From positions 27,803 to 91,802 of the forward strand of contig CANJHI010000001.1 of assembly GCA_947474005.1 (NCBI GenBank): a stretch of 64,000 nt of DNA. Reading direction: 5' to 3'. The notes beneath the pieces were generated by a model. The model was not told where the DNA came from. It made no database searches and was given only the letters and a program-made list of their open reading frames with translations. This DNA is from Alphaproteobacteria bacterium. Lineage in GTDB: Bacteria > Pseudomonadota > Alphaproteobacteria > Reyranellales > Reyranellaceae. Position numbers and translations under genes: made by a program. Below are positions 1-9,400 of the stretch, piece by piece; the stretch's first letter is position 1, and every line of letters starts with the position of its first letter.

Positions 1-431
1 GCGAAACCGATGTCGAGATCATCACCTGGGCCGGCCACTGCGAGGTCCACGAGCGCTTCTCCGCCGCGGACGTCCGCCAGGTACGCGCCGGCCATCCCGG
101 CGTGGTCGTGCTGGCCCATCCCGAATGCCCGCCCGAGGTGGTGGCCGAGGCCGATTTCTCGGGCTCGACCGCGGCGATGGCCGACTATGTCGAACGCGAG
201 CGGCCGGGCCGCGTCGTGCTGATGACCGAATGCTCGATGAGCGACAACATCGCGGCATTGCACCCCGAGATCGAGTTCGTGCGGCCGTGCAACCTCTGCC
301 CGCACATGAAGCGCATCACCCTGCCCAGGATCCGCCGCGCGCTCGAAACCATGAGCCACGAGGTGACGATCGATCCCGCCATCGCCGCCCCGGCCCGCCG
401 CGCCGTCGAGCGCATGCTGGCCGTCCGCTGA
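1..431 (+). CDS. nadA: Quinolinate synthase NadA, C-terminal part (5' end outside window)
   Basis: Open frame from base 3; reads ETDVEIITWAGHCEVHERF...MTECSMSDNI...CNLCPHMKRITL, typical NadA Fe-S cysteine motifs; followed directly by nadC. Confidence 0.93.
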   Translation, partial: ETDVEIITWAGHCEVHERFSAADVRQVRAGHPGVVVLAHPECPPEVVAEADFSGSTAAMADYVERERPGRVVLMTECSMSDNIAALHPEIEFVRPCNLCPHMKRITLPRIRRALETMSHEVTIDPAIAAPARRAVERMLAVR

Positions 432-441
432 GGAGAGCACC

Positions 442-1347
442 ATGACCTCCATCGTAAACCTCGCCCCATTGCCCCTCCTGATGATCGAGGCGACGGTGCA
501 CGCCGCCTTGCTGGAAGATCTCGGCCGCGCCGGCGATCTCACCACCGATTCAATCGTGCCGGCCGGCGCGTGGGCCGAGACGGCGCTGGTGGCGCGCCAG
601 CCGGGCGTCGTGGCCGGCCTCGACGCGGCGGCACTCGCTTTTCGCCTGATCGATCCCGCCATCGAGATCGCGATCGAGCGGCCCGACGGCACGCGGTTGG
701 CGCCGGGCGACCGCATCGCCACCATATCGGGGCCCGCGCGCGGCATGCTGACGGCCGAGCGCGTGGCGCTCAATTTCCTCGGCCATCTCAGTGGCGTCGC
801 CACCGCGACGGCCACGCTGGTGGCGGCGGTGCAGGGCCACAAGGCGCGCATCTGTTGTACGCGCAAGACCATGCCCGGCCTGCGCAGCCTTCAGAAATAC
901 GCGGTGCGTGCCGGCGGCGGCGTCAATCACCGCTTTGGCCTCGACGATGCCGTGCTGATCAAGGACAACCACGTTGCCGCGGCCGGTGGCGTGGCGCCGG
1001 CGATTCGCGCCGCGCGCGCGGGCGTGGGCCATTTGGTCAAGATCGAGGTCGAGGTCGATTCGCTTGATCAGCTCGACGAGGCGCTGGGCGAGCGTGTCGA
1101 CGCCGTGCTGCTCGACAACATGGGCCCCGAGATGCTGGCCGAGGCGGTGCGCCGCATCGACGGCCGTGCCATCGCCGAGGCCTCGGGCCGCATCACGCCG
1201 GCCACCGCCGGCGCCATTGCCGCCAGCGGTGTCGACCTGATCTCGGCGGGCTGGCTGACGCACAGCGCCCAGGTCCTCGACATCGGTCTCGACTGGCAGC
1301 GCCTCAGGCGAGACCGTAGCCGCGAAGTCCGTCCCGCGGCGGCGTGA
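442..1347 (+). CDS. nadC: Nicotinate-nucleotide diphosphorylase (carboxylating)
   Basis: 301 aa; EDLGRAGDLTTDSIVPA, CCTRKTMPGLRSLQKYAVRAGGGVNHRFGLDDAVLIKDNH, VLLDNMGPE motifs. Confidence 0.95.
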   Translation: MTSIVNLAPLPLLMIEATVHAALLEDLGRAGDLTTDSIVPAGAWAETALVARQPGVVAGLDAAALAFRLIDPAIEIAIERPDGTRLAPGDRIATISGPARGMLTAERVALNFLGHLSGVATATATLVAAVQGHKARICCTRKTMPGLRSLQKYAVRAGGGVNHRFGLDDAVLIKDNHVAAAGGVAPAIRAARAGVGHLVKIEVEVDSLDQLDEALGERVDAVLLDNMGPEMLAEAVRRIDGRAIAEASGRITPATAGAIAASGVDLISAGWLTHSAQVLDIGLDWQRLRRDRSREVRPAAA

Positions 1348-1373
1348 GTGTCGCTGCCGATCAGGTCAACTGA

Positions 1374-2336
1374 TCAAGTCGGCGCGGGGATGTTCGCGTC
1401 CTTGATCACCTTGCGCCAGCGCACGGTCTCGTCGGCCAGGCGCTTGGCATAGGCCTCGGGCGTGCCGCCGGTCGGGATGAAGCCCAGCGACATCAGCCGC
1501 TCGCGCACGGCCTCGACCTTGAGCGCTGTATTCACCGCCGCGTTGAGCTGCTGGATGATCTCCGGCGGCGTGCCGGCCGTCGTCGCCACGCCGAAATAGA
1601 CCGCGGCCTCGAGCTCCGGAACGCCGAGCTCGCTGGCGATCGGCACGGTCGGAATGTTGGCGACGCGGGCCTTGGCGCCGCACAGCAGGCCGCGCATCGT
1701 GCCGGCGCGGATCTGCGCATCGACCGGGGTCGTGACGTCGACGAAAGCCACAACGTGGCCGGCGACGGCGTCGCGCAGCGCTTCGGCCGCGGCCTTGTAG
1801 GGGATGTGCTGCAGCTTGCCGCCGGTGCGCGTGGCGATCAGCTCGCCCCACAGGTGCGGCAGGCCGCCGGTGCTGGACGTCGAGTAATGCGTCGGACCGG
1901 GCTGCGCCTTCACCCACTCGATGAACTCGGCGAAGGTCTTGGCGGGGTTGCTGGCGTTGACGGCGAGCACGCAGGGGATGTCGGCAAGCTGCGCGATCGG
2001 CGCGAGATCCTTCTGCGGGTCGATCGCCATCGGCACGTCGAACGCCGGCTGCAGCGCCGCCGTCGTCGTCAGCACCATCAGGCTGGTGCCGTCGGGCTTG
2101 CTCTTGGCGATGTTGACCATGCCCACCATCGTGCCGCCGCCCGGCCGGTTCTCGACCACGATGGTCCTGCCGGTGTCCTGCGACATGCGCTCGGCCAGCA
2201 CGCGGCCCGCCGTGTCGGTCGAGCCGCCCGGCCCGTAGGGCACGACGAGGCGGATCGGCGCGCCCTGCGCCCAGGCAAACGATGGCAGCGACAGGGCAGC
2301 GAGGCTTCCGGTGACGAGGGTACGGCGCGCGATCAT
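1374..2336 (-). CDS. Tripartite tricarboxylate transporter substrate-binding protein (TctC/Bug family)
   Basis: MIARRTLVTGSLAALSLPSFAWAQ signal peptide, then IRLVVPYGPGGSTDTAGRVLAERM...VENRPGGGTMVG; internal start chosen over the longer ORF. Confidence 0.9.
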   Translation of the reverse strand: MIARRTLVTGSLAALSLPSFAWAQGAPIRLVVPYGPGGSTDTAGRVLAERMSQDTGRTIVVENRPGGGTMVGMVNIAKSKPDGTSLMVLTTTAALQPAFDVPMAIDPQKDLAPIAQLADIPCVLAVNASNPAKTFAEFIEWVKAQPGPTHYSTSSTGGLPHLWGELIATRTGGKLQHIPYKAAAEALRDAVAGHVVAFVDVTTPVDAQIRAGTMRGLLCGAKARVANIPTVPIASELGVPELEAAVYFGVATTAGTPPEIIQQLNAAVNTALKVEAVRERLMSLGFIPTGGTPEAYAKRLADETVRWRKVIKDANIPAPT

Positions 2337-2468
2337 GACGTGTCCTTCCTGAAGGCGTTTCTTGGAATTGGCTTGTTGGGACTGGTTAGTCAGCCCCAAT
2401 AATGGCGGCAAGAGGACGGCGTGCGCGTCGTATCGCCAGCCGAACTGTCGGCGCAAGCCGCCGGCGCC

Positions 2469-5400
2469 CTAGCGGAACGGATTGGGGATGTTGAAGGACG
2501 GCAAGGAGATGCTGGGCAGCATCGACGGCACCTTCTCGACCTCCTTCAGGAGGTTGGTCATGCCGGGCGGATCGCTCGCCCCGCCGCGGGTGGCGGAGAA
2601 GGAGGGGCCGGCCAGGGGGCCGCGCACGGTCATGATCAGGTAGGGCAGCGACGGTTCCTCGGCGAGGAAGAAGTCGATCGTCGTGTCGGTCGTCGCGTTC
2701 TCGAGATGGGTGCGCGTGTGGATGCTGGCGGTGGCGCCGCTGCCCTGGAGCCGCAGGTTCCTGTCGCTCAACACACCCTGGGCGATCTCGATCTCGCCCT
2801 GTATCGGATCGTCATGGTTCACGAAGCGGTTCAGCACCAGCGAGACCGCGTTCAGGATATTGCCGACGCCGACGCCGCCACGCTCGCCGAACAGGCTGGC
2901 GATATTGCCCAGGGTGAAGTCGATGGCGCCGCCGGTGACGCCGGTCGCCGCGGCGCCGATCATCTGCAGGAAGTGGTTGGCGCTGGGATAGAGATGCCCG
3001 CCCAGCCGCGCGCCGCCCGCCAGCGAGGATTTGAGCTGCAACGCCGTCTTGCCCGACCCTTTGAGGACGATGTCGTTGGCATTCAGCACGCCGTCGAGCG
3101 CGACCTTGATCAGGCTGCCGACTTCGTTGCTGCCGGAGCTCGCGCGCATCATCTCGCCGATCCGCAGCCCCTCGGCGCTGCCCTTCAGGTGGAACGAGAG
3201 CGCGGGCTCGGTCGCATCGACGACGCCCGACAGGTTGAGCGTGCCGCCATAGAGGCCGCCCCTGAGGTGCGTGATCGTGAGCGTGCCGTCCTTCAGATCG
3301 GCCGCGATCTCTGCGTTGCCGAGACGTGCCGGCCCGCCTAAAGCGGCCGTCACCAGCTTAAACGTGCCGTCGAAGCCGCGGAGCGAGGCCGTGTCGATCT
3401 CGTCCGCTGCGCCAGCCCGGCCGCGTTCGTAACGCCGTGGTGTCGCGCCGCCGCGGAAGAACTTGTCGAACTCGAAGGTCTCCGCCTTCACGTCCGCCGT
3501 GATCTGGGGCCGGCCGGCGAGGTGGTCGGCGGAGATCGCCACCGTCATCGGCTGGCCGTCGGCCGTGACGCTGCCCGTGTAGGACATCGACGTGATCTTG
3601 CCGTCGGTGACGCCGAGCAGGGCCAGCACGCCGCTCGCCTGCACGGTCGAGCCCAGGGCGCTCACGGCGCCGCGGCGGATGGCGAGGCTTTCCCACGTGC
3701 CTGCGACGTCGCCGGCGGCGGACACGCGGCCGAACCCCGTCGGCGGCGCACCCGCCAGTTTCAGCACGCGATCGATGTCGGGCGTCTCGAAGCTGAAGAC
3801 GACATTGGCGCGCGGCAGCGGCGTCCAGTAGTCGGCCACCGCGCCGCGCACGTCGAGCCGAGCGCCGGCCAGGCTCGCCACCTTGAGGCCGTTGAGCTTC
3901 AGCGTGCCGGCCTGTCGCGCGACATCGAGATCGACGCCCGACACCACCTCGCCGCGATAGTCGATCCGGGCGACCTTGAGCTTGAGGCCGAGCGACGGGC
4001 CGAGCAGGGCCAGGATGGGCACGACGGCGCCGGCCGGCGAGGTCGACGCGGCCGCCTGCCCGGGCGGCGGCACGAAGGCATCGAGGTCGACGGTGCCCAG
4101 CTCGAGCTGCAACTCGACCGACAGCGGGATGGTGAAGGCGACGGTGATGCCGGCCCGGCCCCGGAGCGTGTCGAGCTCGAAGCTCGTGCCGTCGACCTGC
4201 ACATCGCCGTCGCGCGATCCCATCCGGCCGCGCATGCTGACGCGCGTGAGCTTGTCTGCCGGGATCGCCGAGGTGTCGACCTGCAGCCACGCCAGCGTCT
4301 CGCGCAGCTTCGGCCCCTCCAGGCTGAAATCGCCCGACACGCGCGGCCGCGCCGAACTGTCCGACAGGATCGACGCCGCGCGCACCACGAAGTCGCCCGG
4401 CAGCTCGACGCCGAATTTCGGCACGGCGATGGCGCCGTTGCGGGCTTCGATCTCGACCGCGATGTTGCGCACGGATTGGCGGTTGTAGATCAGCTCGCCA
4501 ACGTCGAGTACGAGTTTGGCGTTGAGCCCGATCAGCCAGCTCGGCTCGCGCGCCGTGGCCGGGGTTACCGTTGGCAGGGACGGGGGAGGCGGCGGGGCCG
4601 CCTGCTGCGCGGCCTCCTGCTTCTTGGCCTCGACCTCGGGCGGCAGCACGATCTCTTTGAGCCAGCGGTCGAGATCGAGCCGCGCGGCGCTGACGCGCGC
4701 CTCGATCGTGGGCACCGGTCCGGCCTTTGCCGCGAGCGACCCGGTGACCGTGTCGCCGCCCAGCACGAGGGTAAAGTCCTTTGCGCTCACGTCGGTCCGC
4801 GACAGCGCGACCGGTCCCTCGAAACTGAACTTGCCGGCCAGCAGCGGCGGCACATGGGGCTTCGGCTGGCCCGCGATTCTGGCCAGTGTCTTGACGAACA
4901 GCACCAGGTTGTCCGCCGACGCCGACACCGTGCCCGACAGCCGCGCGTCGGGCCCGAGCGCGCTCACGCTGCCCTTGTAGGCGAGCCGGCCGCCGGCTGT
5001 GTCCAGCGCGATGTCCACCTCATGGCCCGCCGTCGCCTTGGCCCCGAGCGCGACCGCGAACTTCAGCGGCGTGTCGTCGACCGAACCGCTGCCGGTCAGG
5101 GCCACCGGGCCCGTCATCGACGTGGCCGAAGCGGCGAAATCCAGCCTGTCGGCGCTCACAGACAGGCCCGTCCTGGCATCGCTGAAGGAGAGCGTGCCGC
5201 CGTCGATGCGGACGTCGTGCACCGGCAGCGGCGCGCTGCCATTGGGCGAGGGCGCGAAGGCCCAGTTGGGCTGGCCCGTGGCGTCGATCTCGAGGTTGAT
5301 GCGCGGGGCCACCAGCGTCACCTCGGTCGCCTCGATGCCGCCGGTGAGGAGCGCGCCCAGCGACAGCCGCACCGCGACCGACTTCGCCTCGGCCATGTTG

Positions 5401-5699
5401 GGATTCTGGGCGCCGGCCGCGTTGGCGAACTTGACGCCCTCGAGCCTCACGACCGGCAACGGCAGCAGCGACAGCCGGATCGGCCCCTCGATGGCGAGGT
5501 CGCGGCCGGTGGCCTGCTTCACCTCGGCAATGATCCGCGGCTTGTAGCTGTTGAGGTCGATCAGGGAAGGCAGCACCAGCAACGCCACGACCAGCACGCC
5601 GATGACGGCGCCGGCGCGGATCAGGAGCTTCTGGTGCGGAAAAGGCGTCACGGTCGGCCTCGTCGCTGGAGACGGCAATACTAGAGTCTTTCCCGCCAA
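2469..5699 (-). CDS. AsmA family protein
   Basis: Very long ORF; N-terminal TM (AGAVIGVLVVALLVLPSLIDLNSYKPRIIAEVKQATGRDLAIEGPIRLSLLPLPVVRLEGVKFAN) is AsmA-like. The ORF-track start is TTG inside an inverted repeat; a GTG near 5654 (VTPFPHQKLL) is an alternative. Confidence 0.85.
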   Translation of the reverse strand: MAGKTLVLPSPATRPTVTPFPHQKLLIRAGAVIGVLVVALLVLPSLIDLNSYKPRIIAEVKQATGRDLAIEGPIRLSLLPLPVVRLEGVKFANAAGAQNPNMAEAKSVAVRLSLGALLTGGIEATEVTLVAPRINLEIDATGQPNWAFAPSPNGSAPLPVHDVRIDGGTLSFSDARTGLSVSADRLDFAASATSMTGPVALTGSGSVDDTPLKFAVALGAKATAGHEVDIALDTAGGRLAYKGSVSALGPDARLSGTVSASADNLVLFVKTLARIAGQPKPHVPPLLAGKFSFEGPVALSRTDVSAKDFTLVLGGDTVTGSLAAKAGPVPTIEARVSAARLDLDRWLKEIVLPPEVEAKKQEAAQQAAPPPPPSLPTVTPATAREPSWLIGLNAKLVLDVGELIYNRQSVRNIAVEIEARNGAIAVPKFGVELPGDFVVRAASILSDSSARPRVSGDFSLEGPKLRETLAWLQVDTSAIPADKLTRVSMRGRMGSRDGDVQVDGTSFELDTLRGRAGITVAFTIPLSVELQLELGTVDLDAFVPPPGQAAASTSPAGAVVPILALLGPSLGLKLKVARIDYRGEVVSGVDLDVARQAGTLKLNGLKVASLAGARLDVRGAVADYWTPLPRANVVFSFETPDIDRVLKLAGAPPTGFGRVSAAGDVAGTWESLAIRRGAVSALGSTVQASGVLALLGVTDGKITSMSYTGSVTADGQPMTVAISADHLAGRPQITADVKAETFEFDKFFRGGATPRRYERGRAGAADEIDTASLRGFDGTFKLVTAALGGPARLGNAEIAADLKDGTLTITHLRGGLYGGTLNLSGVVDATEPALSFHLKGSAEGLRIGEMMRASSGSNEVGSLIKVALDGVLNANDIVLKGSGKTALQLKSSLAGGARLGGHLYPSANHFLQMIGAAATGVTGGAIDFTLGNIASLFGERGGVGVGNILNAVSLVLNRFVNHDDPIQGEIEIAQGVLSDRNLRLQGSGATASIHTRTHLENATTDTTIDFFLAEEPSLPYLIMTVRGPLAGPSFSATRGGASDPPGMTNLLKEVEKVPSMLPSISLPSFNIPNPFR

Positions 5700-5963
5700 A
5701 TCAGAATCGCTTCTTCTCCTATCCCGTCTGACCAGGGCTATCGCATATGGCCTTTCTCTGCCCCCGCGAAGCGGGGGAAGTGCCCCCGTAGGGGGCGAAG
5801 GGGGTCATCGCCCGCGTACGAGCGCCCCCTCCGCCACAGGCGCTGTAAACAGCGCCGATTCGGGCACCTCTCCCGAGACGGGGGAGGAGAAGCGGAAAGC
5901 CACGTGCGATTGCCCTGCCCGAGACAGGAGGAGAGCGATTCCGAATCAGTCGGAAAGACTCTA
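5682..5963. repeat. MITE-like 282-bp element with imperfect long inverted repeats
   Basis: TAGAGTCTTTCC at 5682-5693 and its exact reverse complement GGAAAGACTCTA at 5952-5963; adjoining GAATCGC...CTCCT and ATCGCA..TGGC.TTTC segments also pair inversely. Confidence 0.6.
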
Positions 5964-6338
5964 CGCCGGCAGCGCCGCCGTGATCAGGATCTCGATCAGG
6001 TCGCCCTCGGGCATGACGGACTGCACGAACGAGCGCACCGGCCCCTCGCCGTCGGGCATCCACGACGCCCATACGCGATCGAAGGCGGGCTTCTGGTCGT
6101 GGTCGGTCACCACCACGTCGGCGCGCAGGATGCGCGTGCGGTCGATGCCGGCCCTCGCCAGGTGCGCGTCGAGCAGCGCCAGGGTCGCCGCGGTCTGGCC
6201 GGGCAGGTCGAGCGACTTGTCGGGCGAGGTCGCCACCGCATTGAGCAGCCCGCCGCCGCCCGGGAAGCGGTAGATCGACACCGCCGACTTGGAAGGCAGG
6301 GCCTTGTTGGGAACGCGGCTGATATCGGGGTGGGGCAA
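5961..6338 (-). CDS. RidA family protein
   Basis: 125 aa; LLNAVATSPDKSLDLPGQTAATLALLDAHLARAGIDRTRILRADVVVTD...PVRSFVQ. Confidence 0.8.
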   Translation of the reverse strand: MPHPDISRVPNKALPSKSAVSIYRFPGGGGLLNAVATSPDKSLDLPGQTAATLALLDAHLARAGIDRTRILRADVVVTDHDQKPAFDRVWASWMPDGEGPVRSFVQSVMPEGDLIEILITAALPA

Positions 6339-6479
6339 GCGATTACTCCAAGGTTGTCATTCACAGCGAAAAGGTTGTCATCCTGAGCGAAGCGAAGGAT
6401 CCTTCGTTCCAGCGCAAAGGTAACCTCGCGCGGGCAGGCAACGGTACCCGTCCGCGGGAGAGACAAGGAGACTATTTCC

Positions 6480-6881
6480 ATGACCACGATACCCGACGTC
6501 TACATGGATTTGTTGCTGGAGAAGAAAGCCTTCGCCCACCTGGCGACGGTGATGCCCGATGGCTCGCCGCAGAACACGCCGGTGTGGTTCGACTTCGTTG
6601 ACGGCAAGGTGCGCGTGAACTCGGCGCTCGGGCGCACCAAGGTGCGCAACATGAAGCAGGGCGCGAAGGTGGCGCTCTCGATCATGGACCCGGACAATCC
6701 CGACCGATACGTCCAGCTACGCGGCACCGTGACGGGCGTGCGGCAGGACGATGTCGCCGCCCGACACATCGACCAGCTCGCGTTCAAATATCTGGGCCTA
6801 GACAAGAACCCCTATGCGAAGGCGGAAGATGTGCGGGTGATGTTTGAGATTTCCGTGTTCTCAGTGCAGGGAATGAGTTGA
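6480..6881 (+). CDS. PPOX-class (pyridoxamine 5'-phosphate oxidase-like / F420-type) oxidoreductase
   Basis: 133 aa; FAHLATVMPDGSPQNTPVWFDFVDGKVRVNSALGRTKVRNMKQGAKVALSIMDPDNPDRYVQLRGTV. Confidence 0.85.
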   Translation: MTTIPDVYMDLLLEKKAFAHLATVMPDGSPQNTPVWFDFVDGKVRVNSALGRTKVRNMKQGAKVALSIMDPDNPDRYVQLRGTVTGVRQDDVAARHIDQLAFKYLGLDKNPYAKAEDVRVMFEISVFSVQGMS

Positions 6882-6948
6882 TCGGGCGTTCTTTCGCCAC
6901 GGATTCCTGAAATAGCAAAGCTAGGTTGCCGCGGGGAGGGAGGCGTTA

Positions 6949-7401
6949 ATGACGGTAGCCGACAATTTGCTCACGTTACAGGCGGAGGAAGATCGCATTA
7001 GGTCAATCAGTCTCGCCCATATTCGCCAGCATGAGGACTTGGGCCTTCACGCCGACGCGATTGAGGCTGCAATGTCGGTGATCGAGCACTTCACAGCAGG
7101 ATGGCTTACGGCCGACTTGGACGAACTAACTATCCAGCATCTTGGTATCCGCTTGTTCAACGCCGCCGCTTCGGCTTGGCGGTTGTTGCTATGCGGCTAC
7201 TACCAGAACTCGACGGCGCAATTGCGCGACCTATTGGAAACGGCATTCTTGTTGGACTATTTGGGTACTGCGCCCGGGCTCGTGGCGACTTGGCGTGATG
7301 CACGCAGTGCAGCTGATCGCGACCAATTTCGACCGGTCAAGATCCGAGAATCACTCGACACTCGCGACGGGTTCAAAGAACGGAAGCGTGCGGATCACTA
7401 A
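6949..7401 (+). pseudogene. Hypothetical protein, probable 3'-truncated remnant
   Basis: 150 aa; helical N-terminal region (ALSVIEHF-type, LLCGYYQNSTAQLRDLLETAFLLDYL) ends abruptly at FKERKRADH*; visibly less GC-rich than neighbours. Confidence 0.4.
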
Positions 7402-7442
7402 CCGCATTGCCATCATCTCATCGCGTTCCTACATGATGCGAC

Positions 7443-9155
7443 ATGCGTGAACTCCTCTCCGAATCCCGCCTCTCCGACATCATCGAGCAGGCGCGCGGCC
7501 ACGCACCGGCTGACCTCGTCATAAAAGACGTCGGCATCCTCGACCTCACCTCGGGCGAGATCAAAACCGGCGACATCGCCATCGCCGGCGACCGCATCGT
7601 CGGCACGCACGAGACTTATCGGGGCGCCACCGAGATCGACGGGCGCGGCCTCACCGCCGTGCCGGGGTTCATCGACGCCCACGTCCATTGCGAATCCACC
7701 CTGGTCACGCCGCTGGAGTTCGACCGCTGCGTCGTGCCGCGCGGCACCACCACGGCGATCTGCGATCCGCACGAGATCAGCAACGTGCTGGGCATCCCAG
7801 GGCTGAAGTATTTCCTCGAGTGCGCGATGGTCACGGTGATGGATTTGCGCGTCCAGCTCTCGTCGTGCGTGCCGTCGACCCATCTCGAAACCTCGGGCGC
7901 CACCTTGGAGGCCGAGGATCTGCTGCCGTTCAAGCATCATCCCAAGGTGCTGGGGCTGGCCGAGTTCATGAACGTGCCGGGCGTGCTGGCGCGCGATCCC
8001 AAGGTGCTGAAGAAGCTCGCGGCCTTCTCCGACGTGCAGATCGACGGCCATTCGCCGCTGCTGTCGTCCTATGATCTCAATGCCTATATCGCATCAGGCG
8101 TGCGCAACTGCCATGAGACGACGTCGGCGGAGGAAGCGCGCGAGAAGCTGCGCAAGGGCATGCAGATCCTGGTGCGCGAGGGCACGGTGTCCAAGGATCT
8201 GGCGGCGCTGGCCGAGCTGATCACGACGGAGCGCGCGCCGTTCCTGGCCTTCTGCACCGACGACCGCAACCCGCTCGACATCGCCGAGGAGGGCCATGTC
8301 GATTACCTGATCCGCGCCGCCATCCGGAAGGGCGTGAAGCCGCTCAACGCCTATCGCGCCGCCACCTGGTCGGCCGCCCGCCACTTCGGCCTGTTCGACC
8401 GCGGGCTGGTGGCGCCGGGCCAGCGCGCCGATCTCGTGCTGCTGGAGGATTTCGAAACCTGCGCCGTGAAGCAGGTGATCTGCCGGGGCGCCCTGGTCAC
8501 TCCGGACCGGTTCCGGACGCGGCCGGACGTGGCGCTGGTCGGGCTCGATTCGGTGAAGCTGCGGCCGGTGACGGCTGGGACGTTCCGGGTTCCGGCGGGT
8601 GCGGGCGGATCGCCGCCGGTGATCGGCATCCGGCCGGGCCAGATCCTGACGGACCGGCTCTCGGTCCCGGTGGCGCGGCGGGACGGCGCCTTCGTGGCCG
8701 ATACAGCGTCCGATGTGCTCAAGGTGGCGGTGCTGGGCCGCCACAACACCGAGGGCAGGGTCGGGCGCGGGTTCGTGAAGGGTTTCGGCATCGCGCGCGG
8801 CGCCATCGCCTCGTCGATCGGCCACGGCAGCCACAATGTCTGCGTCATCGGCTGCACCGACGCCGACATGGCCGTCGCCGTGAATCGCCTGATCGCGCTG
8901 AAGGGCGGCTTCGTGGCCGCCGTCAATGGCCAGGTGGTGGCCGAGCTGGCCCTGCCCATCGCCGGCCTGATGAGCGACCAGCCGTTCGAGACGGTGGAGC
9001 AGGGGCTGCGGGCGCTGCGCACCGCCGTGCGCGGCCTCGGCACCACGCTGCACGAGCCCTTCCTGCAGATGGCCTTCCTGCCGCTGCCGGTGATCCCCCA
9101 CCTCCGTATCACCGACAAGGGCCTGGTCGACGTCGATAAATTCGCACTGGTCTAA
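7443..9155 (+). CDS. ade: Adenine deaminase
   Basis: 570 aa; TAVPGFIDAHVHCESTLVTPLEFDRCVVPRGTTTAICDPHEISNVLG; C-terminal SSIGHGSHNVCVIG. Confidence 0.93.
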   Translation: MRELLSESRLSDIIEQARGHAPADLVIKDVGILDLTSGEIKTGDIAIAGDRIVGTHETYRGATEIDGRGLTAVPGFIDAHVHCESTLVTPLEFDRCVVPRGTTTAICDPHEISNVLGIPGLKYFLECAMVTVMDLRVQLSSCVPSTHLETSGATLEAEDLLPFKHHPKVLGLAEFMNVPGVLARDPKVLKKLAAFSDVQIDGHSPLLSSYDLNAYIASGVRNCHETTSAEEAREKLRKGMQILVREGTVSKDLAALAELITTERAPFLAFCTDDRNPLDIAEEGHVDYLIRAAIRKGVKPLNAYRAATWSAARHFGLFDRGLVAPGQRADLVLLEDFETCAVKQVICRGALVTPDRFRTRPDVALVGLDSVKLRPVTAGTFRVPAGAGGSPPVIGIRPGQILTDRLSVPVARRDGAFVADTASDVLKVAVLGRHNTEGRVGRGFVKGFGIARGAIASSIGHGSHNVCVIGCTDADMAVAVNRLIALKGGFVAAVNGQVVAELALPIAGLMSDQPFETVEQGLRALRTAVRGLGTTLHEPFLQMAFLPLPVIPHLRITDKGLVDVDKFALV

Positions 9156-9307
9156 CCGTCGCCCCGAGCGAAGCCGAGGGGCCTTGCCTGCAACAGACGA
9201 GGTCTCTCCACTACGCCTCGCTGCGCTCGGCTCCGGTCGAGACGACGGAAATATTTGCTGTCCCCGGCGGGCTGCACACGAAATCGTGATGGAAAAATAC
9301 TTGCAGG

Positions 9308-9336
9308 TTGAACAGGTTTTGAGTTAAGTTTACGAT
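9308..9336 (+). promoter_or_regulatory. Candidate sigma70-type promoter
   Basis: TTGAAC (9308-9313), 17-bp spacer, TACGAT (9331-9336), in an AT-richer non-coding stretch. Confidence 0.4.
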
Positions 9337-9343
9337 AGCATCG

Positions 9344-9393
9344 CCACGAAATGCGCAGGCCGCCCGGATCACCGATCCGGAGCGGCCTTTTTC
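9344..9393 (+). terminator. Strong intrinsic terminator-like hairpin
   Basis: AGGCCGCCCGGATC-ACC-GATCCGGAGCGGCCT followed by five T (9388-9392); outer CCACGAA/TTCGTGG can extend the stem. Confidence 0.65.
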
Positions 9394-9400
9394 GTGGACC

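Noticed and set aside
3522-5684. 720-aa plus-strand ORF opposite asmA
   Set aside because: Antisense shadow of the AsmA gene; composition is Arg/His/Gly-rich, typical of high-GC mirror frames.
9163-9250. GAGCGAAGCCGAGG... segment after ade as another REP copy
   Set aside because: Shows partial CGAGCG/CGCTCGG complementarity but does not share the GAAGGATC core clearly enough to include in the repeat family.
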